Source: Arcobacter sp.
GTDB lineage: Bacteria; Acidobacteriota; Terriglobia; Bryobacterales; Bryobacteraceae
Reading direction: 5' to 3'
NCBI GenBank assembly: GCA_020723085.1
Contig: DYJN01000020.1
Location: forward strand, 1 to 63,814
Length of the DNA: 63,814 nt
Below the pieces are notes generated by a model. The model did not search any database. It saw only the letters and a program-made list of their open reading frames with translations, and had not been told where the DNA came from. How positions within the stretch are numbered: the stretch's first letter is position 1; each line of letters starts with the position of its first letter. Made by a program: the position numbers and the translations under genes. Of the stretch, positions 50,228 through 61,138 are shown piece by piece.

Positions 50228-51208
50228 ATGCGGTGCCAGCGATGCGGGCGAGAGATCAGCCCGCTGCGACTCCTGACGGACCGCGACTTCTGCAGCGAAC
50301 GCTGCCGGAAGAAAGGGGCGCGTGCATCTGCCTGGTTCCTGAGGGACGCCGAATACGAGGCTGATCCTCTCTGGGAAAGCGCATCCGAGGATTCCACCAA
50401 GCCGAAGCCCAAGGGGGCCAATGGCATGATGGCGGTGGTGATGGTTGGGCTCGTCGGGGCGCTGATCGCGGCCAAGCTGGTGTTCCCCGATGACAGCGCC
50501 GCACGAGGGGGGGCAAGCCCGGTGGCCCGTTCAGCCCCTACGACGCTGCCGGCAAGCGCCAATGAGGAGCAGAGGCGGCTGTCTGAGGATTCGGGTCTGT
50601 TGGCCTGGCTGGAAAACCGTTTGCCGGGCGCCAGCCCGGTCAGGGCGAAAGTGGATTTCCGCTCCAGCCTGGGCGAGTGGGCTGGCAGCGGCAAAGGCTG
50701 GGTGGTGCGCGAGGGATCGGCGCGGGTGGGCGAGTTGCGCCTGTGGAAGCCCACGCTGGCCACGCGGGATTACGAGTTCGAGTTTGAGGGCGTGGTGGAG
50801 CGCAAGGGGATGAGCTGGGTGTACCGGGCGGCGGACACGCAGGACTACTATGCCACGCGGATCCGGATCGCGCGTCCTGGAGCCGTGTCCGGCGCGACGA
50901 TCATCAGGTACGGCGTGGAGTCAGGCCAGATGTTCGCGCGGGCGGAGCTGCCTCTGCCGGTTGCGCTGGAACGGGACCGGCCATACCGGATCGCCACTCT
51001 GGTGGCGGGTTCGCGGTTCACGACCCTGATCGACGGGAAAGTGGTGGACGAGTGGTCAGATCCGCGGCTCGTCAAAGGCGGGGTTGGCTTTTTCGCCGCC
51101 GACGGGGAGAAGTCCGTGCTGCGTTGGGCGACGTTCCGGGAGCGCAAGTCTCTCTGGGACCGGTTCGCCAGCGCGAATCTGTTGCTGGCGCCGGGGCTGA
51201 TGCCGTAA
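50228..51208 (+). CDS. zinc-ribbon, membrane-anchored protein with LamG/DUF1080-like domain
   Basis: This 326-residue protein has a short N-terminal zinc-binding segment (MRCQRCGRE, then DFCSERCRKKGA), a transmembrane helix at about 67-85 (MMAVVMVGLVGALIAAKLVF) and an extracytoplasmic jelly-roll domain. The jelly roll (about 135-315; YEFEFEGVVERKGMSWVYRA; GVGFFAADGEKSVLRWATF) is of the LamG/3-keto-disaccharide-hydrolase-like type. The Cys cluster would be cytosolic and the lectin-like part outside, suggesting a sensor or scaffold. GAGGGGAG precedes the ATG. It lies 134 bp after the 1009-residue protein gene; a shared role is unproven. Confidence 0.75.
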   Translation: MRCQRCGREISPLRLLTDRDFCSERCRKKGARASAWFLRDAEYEADPLWESASEDSTKPKPKGANGMMAVVMVGLVGALIAAKLVFPDDSAARGGASPVARSAPTTLPASANEEQRRLSEDSGLLAWLENRLPGASPVRAKVDFRSSLGEWAGSGKGWVVREGSARVGELRLWKPTLATRDYEFEFEGVVERKGMSWVYRAADTQDYYATRIRIARPGAVSGATIIRYGVESGQMFARAELPLPVALERDRPYRIATLVAGSRFTTLIDGKVVDEWSDPRLVKGGVGFFAADGEKSVLRWATFRERKSLWDRFASANLLLAPGLMP

Positions 51209-51391
51209 GGCGCCCGGTGCTCGCATCGGTTCGGCGCCTGAGGCGGTGTTCGCCGGCTGCCGCAGGGCGGAATGTCCAAGGGCTGTGCGGCGGCCCATCT
51301 GATTGCGCCCCCCACGTGGTGCGGCTGCCGGAGCCCGGTGCGGCCCTGTGTCAGGGAATCAACGGGGCGGCGAGGAGTGATGCAGCGGGTT

Positions 51392-52009
51392 TCACGGGGT
51401 GGCGGCTCTCTCACCGCCAGACTCGCGGCTGCGGCGCCGGAGCCGGGCCAGCAGCAGGATTGTGAACAGTAGGGCGTAGAGGGCGGGCTCGCGCAGGTCA
51501 GATTTCACTTTCCACCAGAGATGCACGACTCCGGCGGCGGCAGCCAGGTAGACGAGCCGGTGGAGCTGTTGCCAGCGGCGTCCGCCCAGCCGCATGATCC
51601 ACCCACGCGTGGAGGTCAGAGCCGGCGGCAGCATGAAGCCGAACGCCGCCATGCCCGCAGTGATGAAACGGCGCTTGACGACGTCGCGGCAGATTTCGCC
51701 CCAATCGAAGGATTGGTCCAGCCAGAGGTAAGTCAGCAGGTGGAGCGAGGCGTAGAAAAACGCGAACAGCCCCAGCATGCGCCTGAAGCGGATCAGCTCC
51801 GGCCAGCCTGCCAGCCGGCGCAGGGGGGTAATGGCCAGAGCCGCCGCCAGCAGGCGCAGGGTCCATTGCCCGGTCTCGAGAGTGATCTTCTCGATGGGAT
51901 TCGCCCCAAGCGCGCCGCGCCAGACGCCTGCTGCCAGCCATAGCGCCGGGATCAGGCACAGGACGAAGAGGGCCGCCTTGGCCGCCCGGGAGACGAGAAA
52001 AAGGCGCAT
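51392..52009 (-). CDS. msrQ: MsrQ, heme-binding membrane subunit
   Basis: MsrQ (205 residues) is the inner membrane heme protein that feeds electrons to MsrP. Six hydrophobic segments with conserved histidines (FFYASLHLLTYLWLD; RRWQQLHRLVYLAAAAGVVH) match the ferric-reductase-like family. The start is 12 bp after the msrP stop, so the two genes form an operon. Confidence 0.92.
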   Translation of the reverse strand: MRLFLVSRAAKAALFVLCLIPALWLAAGVWRGALGANPIEKITLETGQWTLRLLAAALAITPLRRLAGWPELIRFRRMLGLFAFFYASLHLLTYLWLDQSFDWGEICRDVVKRRFITAGMAAFGFMLPPALTSTRGWIMRLGGRRWQQLHRLVYLAAAAGVVHLWWKVKSDLREPALYALLFTILLLARLRRRSRESGGERAATP

Positions 52010-52020
52010 GGCTGGCGGGC

Positions 52021-52935
<915 letters not shown>

Positions 52936-53024
52936 GTCATGTCTGCGGGCTCCTGTGCCGCGCCCGGTCCTTCCTTCCGTTTCGATGCTGCCGGCCTGCG
53001 GCGGGTTGCCGAAACGCTGCCGCC

Positions 53025-54170
53025 TCAGGCGCGGAAGCGGAACACCGCTTTCTCGACCGGCAGTCCGGTCACCTCGATCCTCCGCAGGTCCCGCGTGCCC
53101 ACGGCGAGCTGCTCGGCGAGCTCGAGGAAGCTGTCGCAGCGTTCGAAAGGAGGCGTGCCGCGGGATGCCATCGGATCGAAGCCCATGCAGGCGGCGGCGA
53201 CGGCGTCGGTGCAGACCGGATTCAGGCCGGCGATGAGGAGTCCCGGGTGCACAGGGCGGCAACCGGGGATCCAAGGACCTTCGCCGCCTGCCATCGTGTC
53301 GATGCCGTCGATCACGGTGAGGTGCACGGGCAGGGCGGCGGCGAGATCGGCGACGATGCGCGGCATGCGCCGCTTGTCGTCGCGCGGCGTTCCCCCCTCC
53401 TTTGGCTGCGGCGCGCTCCTCGATGGCGGTCTGAGGCCACGGTGCATGACGGCGACGCGGCCGCTGCGCGCGCCGCTCTCGTCCGGCTCGTCCTTGCCGG
53501 CGTAATCACCGTATATGGTCAGCGGCGTGGCGCCGAACATGTTCTTCATGCCGAGGGTGACGCCGCAGGTGGCGTGCTCCTTCAGCTTGGCCACGCTGAC
53601 CAGGATGTCGCAGTCCGCATAAACGTGGTTGAGGTCGAAGCCGGGAAACAGATGGCCGCCGCGAGGCGTCAGGAAGCGCGCGTAGCGGCGCCCGCTGCCG
53701 AGCGTGTTAGTGTTTTCCAGCAGCACCTGCGGGGCCAGAGTCAGCCACGGCGCAGGATCCCATCCGGCGGCCAGCAGGAACTCCTCGAGCGGCTCATCGG
53801 AGGAGAAGCAGCCCTCGACGATCTGCACCCGCCGGGCGCCGGCGTCGCCGAACAGGCGCACGAGCGACCCGGCTACCGCGGGGTGGGTGTACTGGGCCTT
53901 TTCGGCTGGGGTGACGCCCATGCGCATCGTGGGCGAGCCGGTGAGGTTGATCTTCAGCGTCACCGTCTTGCCGCGTACGAGCCGGGCGGCGCCGCCGAGC
54001 TGATCCAGCAGGAGCGCCAGAGACTCGTGCAGTCCGCGCCCGTAAGTATCGCAACGCGCGATGGCCACGCGCGAGGCGGGCGCCTCGGCGCGGACCCACC
54101 CTGTTGCCGCGGCAGCCGCGGATGCCGCCAGAAAACTGCGCCGCGTCATATGCCCGTTATCCAGTTTCAT
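53025..54170 (-). CDS. DUF362-domain protein with Tat signal
   Basis: This 381-residue exported protein carries a Tat signal ([20 protein letters not shown]) followed by a DUF362 domain. Typical parts are [37 protein letters not shown] and [17 protein letters not shown]. The family is often linked to iron-sulfur or unknown redox roles; no Fe-S Cys motif is obvious here. The ATG at 54170 overlaps the end of the upstream gene by 14 bp, so the two are coupled; an ATG at 54149 is an alternative start. Confidence 0.85.
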   Translation of the reverse strand: MKLDNGHMTRRSFLAASAAAAATGWVRAEAPASRVAIARCDTYGRGLHESLALLLDQLGGAARLVRGKTVTLKINLTGSPTMRMGVTPAEKAQYTHPAVAGSLVRLFGDAGARRVQIVEGCFSSDEPLEEFLLAAGWDPAPWLTLAPQVLLENTNTLGSGRRYARFLTPRGGHLFPGFDLNHVYADCDILVSVAKLKEHATCGVTLGMKNMFGATPLTIYGDYAGKDEPDESGARSGRVAVMHRGLRPPSRSAPQPKEGGTPRDDKRRMPRIVADLAAALPVHLTVIDGIDTMAGGEGPWIPGCRPVHPGLLIAGLNPVCTDAVAAACMGFDPMASRGTPPFERCDSFLELAEQLAVGTRDLRRIEVTGLPVEKAVFRFRA

Positions 54171-55443
54171 CCCAATTCCCCTCCAGTTCCAGGGCGCAAT
54201 AGATGTCAAACGGCTCGACCGCCGTTTCCCAGCCTCCGGCTTCGCGATGCACCTCCACCGCGCGCCGCTCCGCTCCCGGACGCTCCACATAGGCTGCCGT
54301 GACCGGCGCCCACGTCTGCACGACGACATCATGGGCTGCCGCGTGGCGGCTGTAATTGAGCAGATGCACGAGCAGGCGGCGGCGATCCGGGCTGACCGCC
54401 GGCCAGCAGAGGATTGAGCCGGGGTTGAAGAGCCGCACGACATCGTTCCGGCGGCTCATGAGCAGGTGGACGTCCTGGGCCAGCAGATAGGGATCGTCCC
54501 AATCGGCGAGGCTCACGGCGACGCGGCCTTTGCCGCAACGCAACATCCGGAAGCGGGGGTGGGCGGGGACGGCAGCGGCCTCCACCCGCAGCCCGCCGCG
54601 CGCCGAGTCCCGGCACACCAGCAGCCCGCCCTGCCGGACGAACCGCTCCAGCCGCTCGAGCAGCGGTCCCCGGAGCGGCGCCTGATCCGCGTATAGGACG
54701 GCAACCGCCCCGCGCAGCGCCGCGCCGTCCACGCTTTGAGGGCGAACGGCGCGCCAGGCCAGATTCCTTCTTGCCGCGAGATTCAGAATCTCAAAAGCCA
54801 GGTACTGGTCCGGTCCCGCGAAACTGGAGACGACCCGCAGGCGCGCCGCCGCCGGCCAAAGGCTCGAAGCGGAGCGCTGCTGCCACCAGCCCTCGACAGC
54901 GCAGAGCTGACGCCACCAAGAGAGGGCGTGCGGGTTGCCGGCGGCGATGCCTGCGGCGATCCGCGGGGGCAGCCACAGCGGGCGCGCCGCCCCGTGCGCG
55001 TGGGCTTCGGATTGTGCAAAGGCAAACAGCGCCGCATCGGCGCGGCCGGCGTCCTCCGGCGGATCTGACCGGATCCAGATCTCCGACTCCGGCGCGAGAT
55101 CCCGCGCCATGCGGATGGCCCAGACGTTGGACTCGAGCCAGGGCAGTCCGGTCGGCCCGGCTTCCATGGAATCCGCGGAAGCGGCCGCGCCCATGGCGGG
55201 CCACACGCCGTCCCCAATGAGAAGGCGGCTGCCAGGACGGCTCCAGTCGATCTCGGCCAGCCTGTGCCAGGCAACGCCCGCTACAACATGGAACCGTTTC
55301 GCTTGTGCCGCTGCCGCACAGGAGCGCGCCTCGCGCGGAAAAATCAGGGCGCGGAAGGGAGAGCTCTCCACGAGGTCCAGTAAGGAGGGATTCGTCCACG
55401 ACAACGGCCATTCCAGCAGTGCAGGACGGGGCGATGGCTGCAT
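54157..55443 (-). CDS. hypothetical protein, GH42-trimerisation/GATase-like fold
   Basis: This 428-residue protein has no signal peptide. Stretches such as GAVAVLYADQAPLRGPLLERL, ERFVRQGGLLVCRDSA and RRRLLVHLLNYSRHAAAH resemble the GATase-like trimerisation and C-terminal parts of GH42-type beta-galactosidases and related carbohydrate enzymes, while the catalytic barrel is not evident. Its function is therefore open. It is transcribed with the DUF362 gene (14-bp overlap). Confidence 0.65.
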   Translation of the reverse strand: MQPSPRPALLEWPLSWTNPSLLDLVESSPFRALIFPREARSCAAAAQAKRFHVVAGVAWHRLAEIDWSRPGSRLLIGDGVWPAMGAAASADSMEAGPTGLPWLESNVWAIRMARDLAPESEIWIRSDPPEDAGRADAALFAFAQSEAHAHGAARPLWLPPRIAAGIAAGNPHALSWWRQLCAVEGWWQQRSASSLWPAAARLRVVSSFAGPDQYLAFEILNLAARRNLAWRAVRPQSVDGAALRGAVAVLYADQAPLRGPLLERLERFVRQGGLLVCRDSARGGLRVEAAAVPAHPRFRMLRCGKGRVAVSLADWDDPYLLAQDVHLLMSRRNDVVRLFNPGSILCWPAVSPDRRRLLVHLLNYSRHAAAHDVVVQTWAPVTAAYVERPGAERRAVEVHREAGGWETAVEPFDIYCALELEGNWDETG

Positions 55444-55500
55444 CCGGTACCCTATGATATCTGCCGCGCAGACAGGGCGCAGAGAGGGGCGGCAGCCACC

Positions 55501-56535
55501 CTACTTCCTGGCGAAGCCCGGCGCCAGAGACAGAGCCAGGTAATTGACTACCTGCGCCTCGTTGCGGCAGGCGTCGAGATAGGCGTTGCGGAGAAGCTGT
55601 TCCTTGCGCGTGCGCAGAGTCTCGCGGATGTTCTGCTGGACGCGCGGATCATTCAGCTCGCGCTGCCCGGCGGGCTCGCGGGCGATGAGCTTCAGGATCT
55701 GCCAGCCGCCCTGCGAGCGCAGCGGAGGGGAGATCTGACCGGGAACCATGTTCATGATGACGCGGCGCGTCTCGGCATCGGCCTGCTGGAGGGCTGACTC
55801 GGGAATGAAACCCATGTCGCCTCCGTTGGGGGCGCTCTGCGGATCTTCGCTGAATGCCTGCGCGACCCTGGAGAAGTCCTCTCCCTGCTTCAGCCGCGCC
55901 TCGATCATTTGCATCTTTGTGCGCGCCTGGTCTTCCGTGAGGGCTTTTGAGCCGGAAAGATTCCGGATCTCGGGCGATGGTCCGGCGGTGACGACGATCC
56001 GGGCGATGTGGTAGTTGGTCTCCGGAAAGCGGAACATCGCCTTGTTGGCGTTGTAAAACTCGGTGACGTCCTTGTCGCTGATGACGATCTGATTGCCGAT
56101 TTCGCGGTTGAGGAGCTTCTCGATGGAGAGCGAGCGGCGGATCTGACTTTTCAGTTCCTCAAGCGTCATGCCCTGCGCATCGAGATTCTTCTGAAACTCC
56201 TCCTGAGTGTAGGGCGCCTTGATCTCGTTGAGCCGCGCCTCGACGTCTTCGTCGCGCGCCAGCAGCGAGAGCTTTTCGGCACGCTGCAGGAGGATCTCTT
56301 CGTCGATCATTGCGCGCAGCAGCTCCAGCTTCTGGAACAGCACCTGGTCCGGCGTCGTGCCTTCCGGCTGCTGCGGAAACTGCCGTTTGTACTGTTTGTC
56401 CAATTCGGAATAAGTGATGGCCCGTCCATTGACCGTGGCGGCGACGTTGGTGGGGACGGACTTCTTGCAGCCGGCGAGCGCGCCGGACAAGACCGCCACA
56501 GCGAGCAACGGGAAGGTGGAGCGCGGGAGCAGCAT
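55501..56535 (-). CDS. SurA-like parvulin lipoprotein
   Basis: This 344-residue periplasmic foldase and chaperone has a lipoprotein signal with lipobox LAGC (Cys23). The SurA N-terminal chaperone domain (about 30-165) and one parvulin domain (about 172-290; HIARIVVTAG, NGGDMGFIPESALQQAD, QISPPLRSQGGWQILKL) follow. Compared with E. coli SurA it has one isomerase domain instead of two. It likely assists outer membrane protein assembly. Confidence 0.88.
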   Translation of the reverse strand: MLLPRSTFPLLAVAVLSGALAGCKKSVPTNVAATVNGRAITYSELDKQYKRQFPQQPEGTTPDQVLFQKLELLRAMIDEEILLQRAEKLSLLARDEDVEARLNEIKAPYTQEEFQKNLDAQGMTLEELKSQIRRSLSIEKLLNREIGNQIVISDKDVTEFYNANKAMFRFPETNYHIARIVVTAGPSPEIRNLSGSKALTEDQARTKMQMIEARLKQGEDFSRVAQAFSEDPQSAPNGGDMGFIPESALQQADAETRRVIMNMVPGQISPPLRSQGGWQILKLIAREPAGQRELNDPRVQQNIRETLRTRKEQLLRNAYLDACRNEAQVVNYLALSLAPGFARK

Positions 56536-56688
56536 GGGTTCGCCTTATTGTATCGAACGCCCGCGACGGCTCGAGGACAGCGTGGCGCCCGCCCCGGCCG
56601 GGCCGGTAGGCCGCCGGGGCGGCGCCCTCTGTCACCCGGCGGCGCGGCTGTGCGGGCAGCCGTGTCCTGCCGGACGAAACTATGGATC

Positions 56689-57621
56689 TTATCCGATGAG
56701 TTGGCGGACCTTTTCGAGGTCCGCCGGATCGCCGAACTTCGCCGTGCGCACCTGCGGCGCGATCTGCTTCATCAGGCCGCAGAGCACGGCCCCGGCCCCG
56801 ACCTCGACGGCGCGGGCGCAGCCGAGTTCGGCGAGCCTTTGCATGGAAGCGGTCCAGCGCACGGCGCTGGAGACTTGCAGATACAGTCCCTCGCGCGCTT
56901 CCGCGCCGGACGTGACGGTGCGCGCGGCCACGTTGTTGATGAGCGGGATCCGCAGGTCAGCGAAGCGGGTGGCGTCCAGGTCCGCCTTCAGCCGCTCCTG
57001 CGCGGGGCGCATGAGCGGGCAATGGAACGGGGCGCTCACCGGGAGCGGAACCACACGCTTGGCGCCGGCGGCCTTCAGCGCTTCGCCCGCGCGCGCCACC
57101 GCGCCGGCATGGCCGGCGATGACGACCTGATCGGGGGAATTGAAATTGGCCGCAGCGACGATCTCGCCCTGCGCGGCGGCGGCCAGGATCTGGTCGAAAT
57201 GATCCATGGGAGGCTTCAGCACGGCGGCCATCGCCCCCACGCCTGGCGGCACGGCTTCCTGCATATAGCGGCCGCGGAGGCGCACCAGCCGCACGGCGTC
57301 GCGGAAGGCGAGCGACCCGGCGGCCACCAGCGCTGAATATTCGCCCAGGCTGTGGCCGGCCACCCACGCAGGGCGGAAGCCCTCCTGCTCGAGGACGCGA
57401 AGAGCGGCGATCGATACCGTCAGCAGGGCGGGCTGTGTGTTCTCGGTGAGCCGGAGCTGATCTTCCGGGCCTTCAAAGCACAGGCGGGAGATGGGAAACT
57501 GGAGCGCCTCATCGGCCTCCTCGAACACGCGGCGCGCGGCTTCAAACGTGTCCGCCAGCGCTTTGCCCATGCCCACGGCCTGCGAACCCTGGCCGGGGAA
57601 GAGAAACGCGACATCAGACAT
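56689..57621 (-). CDS. fabD: malonyl-CoA:ACP transacylase
   Basis: FabD transfers malonyl from CoA to acyl carrier protein at the start of fatty acid elongation. Signatures are FLFPGQGSQAVGMG, the nucleophile Ser in AGHSLGEYSAL (about S91) and the His in VSAPFHCPLM. The length is about 310 residues. The ATG at 57621 has GAGGG 5 nt upstream; an ATG four codons earlier is less likely. Other fab genes are not adjacent here. Confidence 0.96.
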   Translation of the reverse strand: MSDVAFLFPGQGSQAVGMGKALADTFEAARRVFEEADEALQFPISRLCFEGPEDQLRLTENTQPALLTVSIAALRVLEQEGFRPAWVAGHSLGEYSALVAAGSLAFRDAVRLVRLRGRYMQEAVPPGVGAMAAVLKPPMDHFDQILAAAAQGEIVAAANFNSPDQVVIAGHAGAVARAGEALKAAGAKRVVPLPVSAPFHCPLMRPAQERLKADLDATRFADLRIPLINNVAARTVTSGAEAREGLYLQVSSAVRWTASMQRLAELGCARAVEVGAGAVLCGLMKQIAPQVRTAKFGDPADLEKVRQLIG

Positions 57622-57733
57622 AGAAACCCTCATTCTCGCATACCGACCTCAGAGGGCCGCCCGCGCGTCACTCGGAAAGAGTAACTTCCGGCCCCCGGCC
57701 GAGCATCATAAACAGGCAGGAGCCCAGCCACAC

Positions 57734-60700
57734 GTGCGCCTTACCGAAATCTGCGTCCAACGGCCCGTCTTCGCCTTCATGCTCATCCTGTTCCTGGCGG
57801 TGATGGGGCTGTTCAGCTTTTTCGACCTTGGCGTCGATCTGTTCCCCAAGACCGACCCGGCCATTGTTTTTGTCAACACCCGCCTGCCCGGGGCGAGCCC
57901 GGAAGAGATGGTCTCGCAGGTGGTGATGCCGCTGGAGGAAGCGGTGTCGGCGATCAGCGGCATTGACGAGCTGCGGGCGTTCGTGACGGAGGGCTCGAGC
58001 AACCTCATCGTCACGTTCACGCTGGACAAGGACATCTCGGAAGCGGTGGAAGAGGTGCGGGAGAAGGCGGCGGGCGCGGTGCGGCGGATGCCGCCCAACG
58101 TGCTTCCTCCGGTGGTGCGCAAGGCCGATCCCGACTCCGACCCCGTGGTCACAATGGCGCTGAGCGGCGAGGCGAGCGTGCGCGAGCTCACCGAGGTGGC
58201 CGACAAGATCGTGCGGCGGTCCCTGGAGACGGTGGACGGGGTGGCGGCGGTGAACATCTCCGGCGGGCGCAAGCGGCAGATCAACATCCTGCTCGACATC
58301 AACAAGCTGAACGGGTACAACCTGTCGGCGCAGGATGTGGAGCGGGCGGTGCGGTCGGAGAACGTGGAGGCGCCGGGCGGGCGGATCATCCGGGGACCGC
58401 AGGAAGTGGGCGTGCGCACGATGGGGCGCGTCGAGCAGGTGGAGCAGTTCAGCAACATCATCATCAAGAACGTCAACGGCGTGCCGATCCGCGTGCGCGA
58501 CGTGGGCCTGGTCGAAGACGGCATGGCCGAGCGGCGCTCGTTCGCCTACTATCAGGGGCAGCCGGCGGTGATGCTGGAAGTCACGCGCCAGACGGGCATC
58601 AACACGGTGAAAGTCGTCGATGACGTGCTGGCCAAGGTTGAGGGCATCAACAGGCAGCTTCCGGCGGGGCTCAAACTGCACATCGTCAAGGAGACGGCGA
58701 CTTACATCAAGAGCTCGGTGCACAGCCTGGAGGAGCACCTGGTGCTCGGCTCGCTGTTCGCGTCCCTCATCATCTGGTTCTTCATCCGCGACTTCCGCAC
58801 GGTGCTCATCAGCTCGGTCGCGATCCCGACGTCGATCATCACGGCGTTTTCGATCATGCGGTATCTCGACTACACGCTGAATTCGATGACGCTGCTGGCG
58901 CTGACTCTCGCCGTGGGCATCGTGATCGACGATGCCATCATCGTGCTCGAAAACATTTACCGCTACCTGGAGAGCTATCCCGGCATTGATCCGAAGCGCG
59001 CGGCTATCGACGCCACCAAGGAGATCTCTCTGGCGGTGCTGGCGACCACGCTTTCGCTGGTCATCATCTTCGTGCCGATCGCCTTTGTCAGCGGCTATGC
59101 GAAGCGCTATCTGAACCAGTTCGGCTGGACGATGTCGTTCTCGATCCTCGTCTCGATGCTGGTGGCCTTTACGCTGACGCCGACGCTCAGCGCGCGCGTA
59201 TTGAAGCTCAAGAGCCGGAAAGCGGGCGAGCTGGGGCACGGCCACAAGGAGCAGGCGTGGGAGCGCGGCTACCTGCGCGTGTTGCGGTGGGCGCTCGACC
59301 ACCGGCTGGCCATCGTGATGATTTGCCTGGCGACCTTCGGCTCGACGTTCGTTCTCGGCCGCTTCATCGGCCGCGACTGGATGCCGCAGGAGGACCAGAG
59401 CGAGCTGGGTATCTCGATGGAGATGCCCGAGGGCTCCTCTCTCGCCGCCACCGAGAAGGTCGCCCTGGAGATTGCTTCCCGGGTGGCGAAGGTGCCTGGC
59501 GTGACCACGGTCGTGCCCGCCAGCGCGGGCTTCATCGACCGGGTGACCATGGCGCGGTTCACCGTGCTGCTTTCGCCGCCGGGCGAGCGCGGCCCCCTGA
59601 ATGAGACCGCCCAGCAGATCCGCGCCGTCCTGCGGGACTACGCATACGCGCGCCCCGCAGTGACGTTCCCCAACGTGCTGGGAGGGCGCGATACGTTTGC
59701 GCCGATCCGCGCCTCGCTGATGGGGCCGGATTTCGAGCAGCTTGTCCCCATCTCGCGCGAGATGCTCGAGCGCCTCCTGAAGCAGCCCGAGCTGGCCGAC
59801 ATGCGCGCCAACCTCAACTTCAGCAACCCCGAGCTTCAGGTCGAGATCGACCGGCAGCTGGCCAGCGATCTCGGCGTCCGCGTGGCCGACGTGGCCAGCG
59901 CCGTGCGCCTGCTGATGTCCGGCGAGGATGAGATCACCACTTACAAGGAACTCGGCGAACAGTACCCGGTGACGATGCGGCTCCTGCCGGAGCAGCGGGA
60001 CAATCCTGAGGTGCTGAGCCGGCTCCTGGTGCCCTCGGCCAAGCTCGGCCTGATCCGCCTGGATTCCATCGCGCGCCTCGAACGCGGCGTGGGCCCGTCA
60101 CGCATCGACCGTGTGGGGCGGCAGTACGCGATCTCGTTCTACGGCAACCCGGCCCCCGGTTACACGCTGGGCGAAGCGGCGGCCGCCGTGAATCGCGTGC
60201 TCGACGAGATGGACCTGCCCGTCGGCGTGCGGCTGGCCTTCTCCGGGCAGGTGAAGATTCTCGAGGAGACTACGGCGAACATGGTGCTGGCCATCGGGCT
60301 GGCATCGATCTTCATGTACATGGTGCTGGCCGCGCAGTTCGAAAGCCTGTTGCATCCGTTCATCATCCTGCTCACGCTGCCGCTGTCGGTGCCCTTTGCG
60401 CTGATCAGCCTGCTGGCCACGGGCCGCTCGCTGAACCTGTTCAGCGCGCTGGGCATCCTGCTGCTGCTCGGCATCGTGAAGAAGAACGGGATTCTCCAGG
60501 TCGATTACATGAACCGGCTGCTCCAAGCCGGCAAGCCGTTGCGCGAGGCGATCCTGGAGGCGAACAAGGTCCGGTTGCGCCCCATCTTGATGACCACCTT
60601 CTCGATCATCGCAGGCTTGGTTCCCACCGCAGTGGCGATTGGAACGGGGGCTGCCACGCGGTCCGCGATCGCGGTCACCATCATCGGCGGGCAGTTGCTG

Positions 60701-60817
60701 TGTCTGATGCTGACGCTGCTGGTGGTGCCGGTGTCCTACTCTTACGTGGAAGATGCCAAGGCATGGCTGGCGCGGCGCAGGAGCGCCGCGGTGGAAGCGC
60801 CCGCGGCCGGGGATTGA
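57734..60817 (+). CDS. RND-family efflux pump, inner membrane subunit
   Basis: This is a resistance-nodulation-division transporter of 1027 residues, the usual length, with 12 transmembrane helices and two large periplasmic loops. Proton-relay residues are present: the Asp pair in TM4 (VGIVIDDAIIVLEN) and the Lys in TM10 (LGIVKKNGILQVDYMN). The substrate (drug, metal or lipid) cannot be assigned. The start is a GTG with GGAG upstream; an open frame further upstream overlaps fabD on the other strand and was rejected. No adaptor or outer membrane channel gene is adjacent. Confidence 0.93.
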   Translation: MRLTEICVQRPVFAFMLILFLAVMGLFSFFDLGVDLFPKTDPAIVFVNTRLPGASPEEMVSQVVMPLEEAVSAISGIDELRAFVTEGSSNLIVTFTLDKDISEAVEEVREKAAGAVRRMPPNVLPPVVRKADPDSDPVVTMALSGEASVRELTEVADKIVRRSLETVDGVAAVNISGGRKRQINILLDINKLNGYNLSAQDVERAVRSENVEAPGGRIIRGPQEVGVRTMGRVEQVEQFSNIIIKNVNGVPIRVRDVGLVEDGMAERRSFAYYQGQPAVMLEVTRQTGINTVKVVDDVLAKVEGINRQLPAGLKLHIVKETATYIKSSVHSLEEHLVLGSLFASLIIWFFIRDFRTVLISSVAIPTSIITAFSIMRYLDYTLNSMTLLALTLAVGIVIDDAIIVLENIYRYLESYPGIDPKRAAIDATKEISLAVLATTLSLVIIFVPIAFVSGYAKRYLNQFGWTMSFSILVSMLVAFTLTPTLSARVLKLKSRKAGELGHGHKEQAWERGYLRVLRWALDHRLAIVMICLATFGSTFVLGRFIGRDWMPQEDQSELGISMEMPEGSSLAATEKVALEIASRVAKVPGVTTVVPASAGFIDRVTMARFTVLLSPPGERGPLNETAQQIRAVLRDYAYARPAVTFPNVLGGRDTFAPIRASLMGPDFEQLVPISREMLERLLKQPELADMRANLNFSNPELQVEIDRQLASDLGVRVADVASAVRLLMSGEDEITTYKELGEQYPVTMRLLPEQRDNPEVLSRLLVPSAKLGLIRLDSIARLERGVGPSRIDRVGRQYAISFYGNPAPGYTLGEAAAAVNRVLDEMDLPVGVRLAFSGQVKILEETTANMVLAIGLASIFMYMVLAAQFESLLHPFIILLTLPLSVPFALISLLATGRSLNLFSALGILLLLGIVKKNGILQVDYMNRLLQAGKPLREAILEANKVRLRPILMTTFSIIAGLVPTAVAIGTGAATRSAIAVTIIGGQLLCLMLTLLVVPVSYSYVEDAKAWLARRRSAAVEAPAAGD

Positions 60818-60850
60818 TCTTTCGGCCGGTCCGTGATTAGCTGGGAATAG

Positions 60851-61057
60851 ATGGCGAAGAAGAAACATCAGCCGGCCGGCAGCGCGCCCCGCGCGGCGCG
60901 GGCGGAATCCGCGCGCCCGGAGCGCAGGAAGAAAGGCTGCGTCGTCTGCGGATCGGAAGTGGCTCCCTTCTCGGAAGAGAATCTCTGCTGGGTCTGCCGC
61001 CGGCTGAAAATCAGCGCCTGGCGGGAGACGGATTCGCAGGCGATGATGCAGGAATAG
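60851..61057 (+). CDS. small two-CxxC zinc-finger-like protein
   Basis: This 68-residue protein has a basic, low-complexity N-terminus (MAKKKHQPAGSAPRAARAES) and a compact C-terminal CxxC...CxxC unit (GCVVCGSEVAPF and LCWVCRRLK). The latter is a likely zinc ribbon. Its role is unknown; nucleic acid or protein binding is plausible. It lies 33 bp after the RND gene on the same strand. The short length lowers certainty, but the spaced cysteines support a real gene. Confidence 0.65.
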   Translation: MAKKKHQPAGSAPRAARAESARPERRKKGCVVCGSEVAPFSEENLCWVCRRLKISAWRETDSQAMMQE

Positions 61058-61138
61058 CCCGCGCCATCCTCGCTCCCGCGCGCCGCTTGCGATAATAGCC
61101 CTGAAAGGGAACGCGCCTGCGGGGCGTGCACCGCGGAC

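Noticed and set aside
57668-59302. Minus-strand frame opposite the RND pump gene
   Set aside because: The His/Arg-rich composition is the antisense shadow of the efflux pump.
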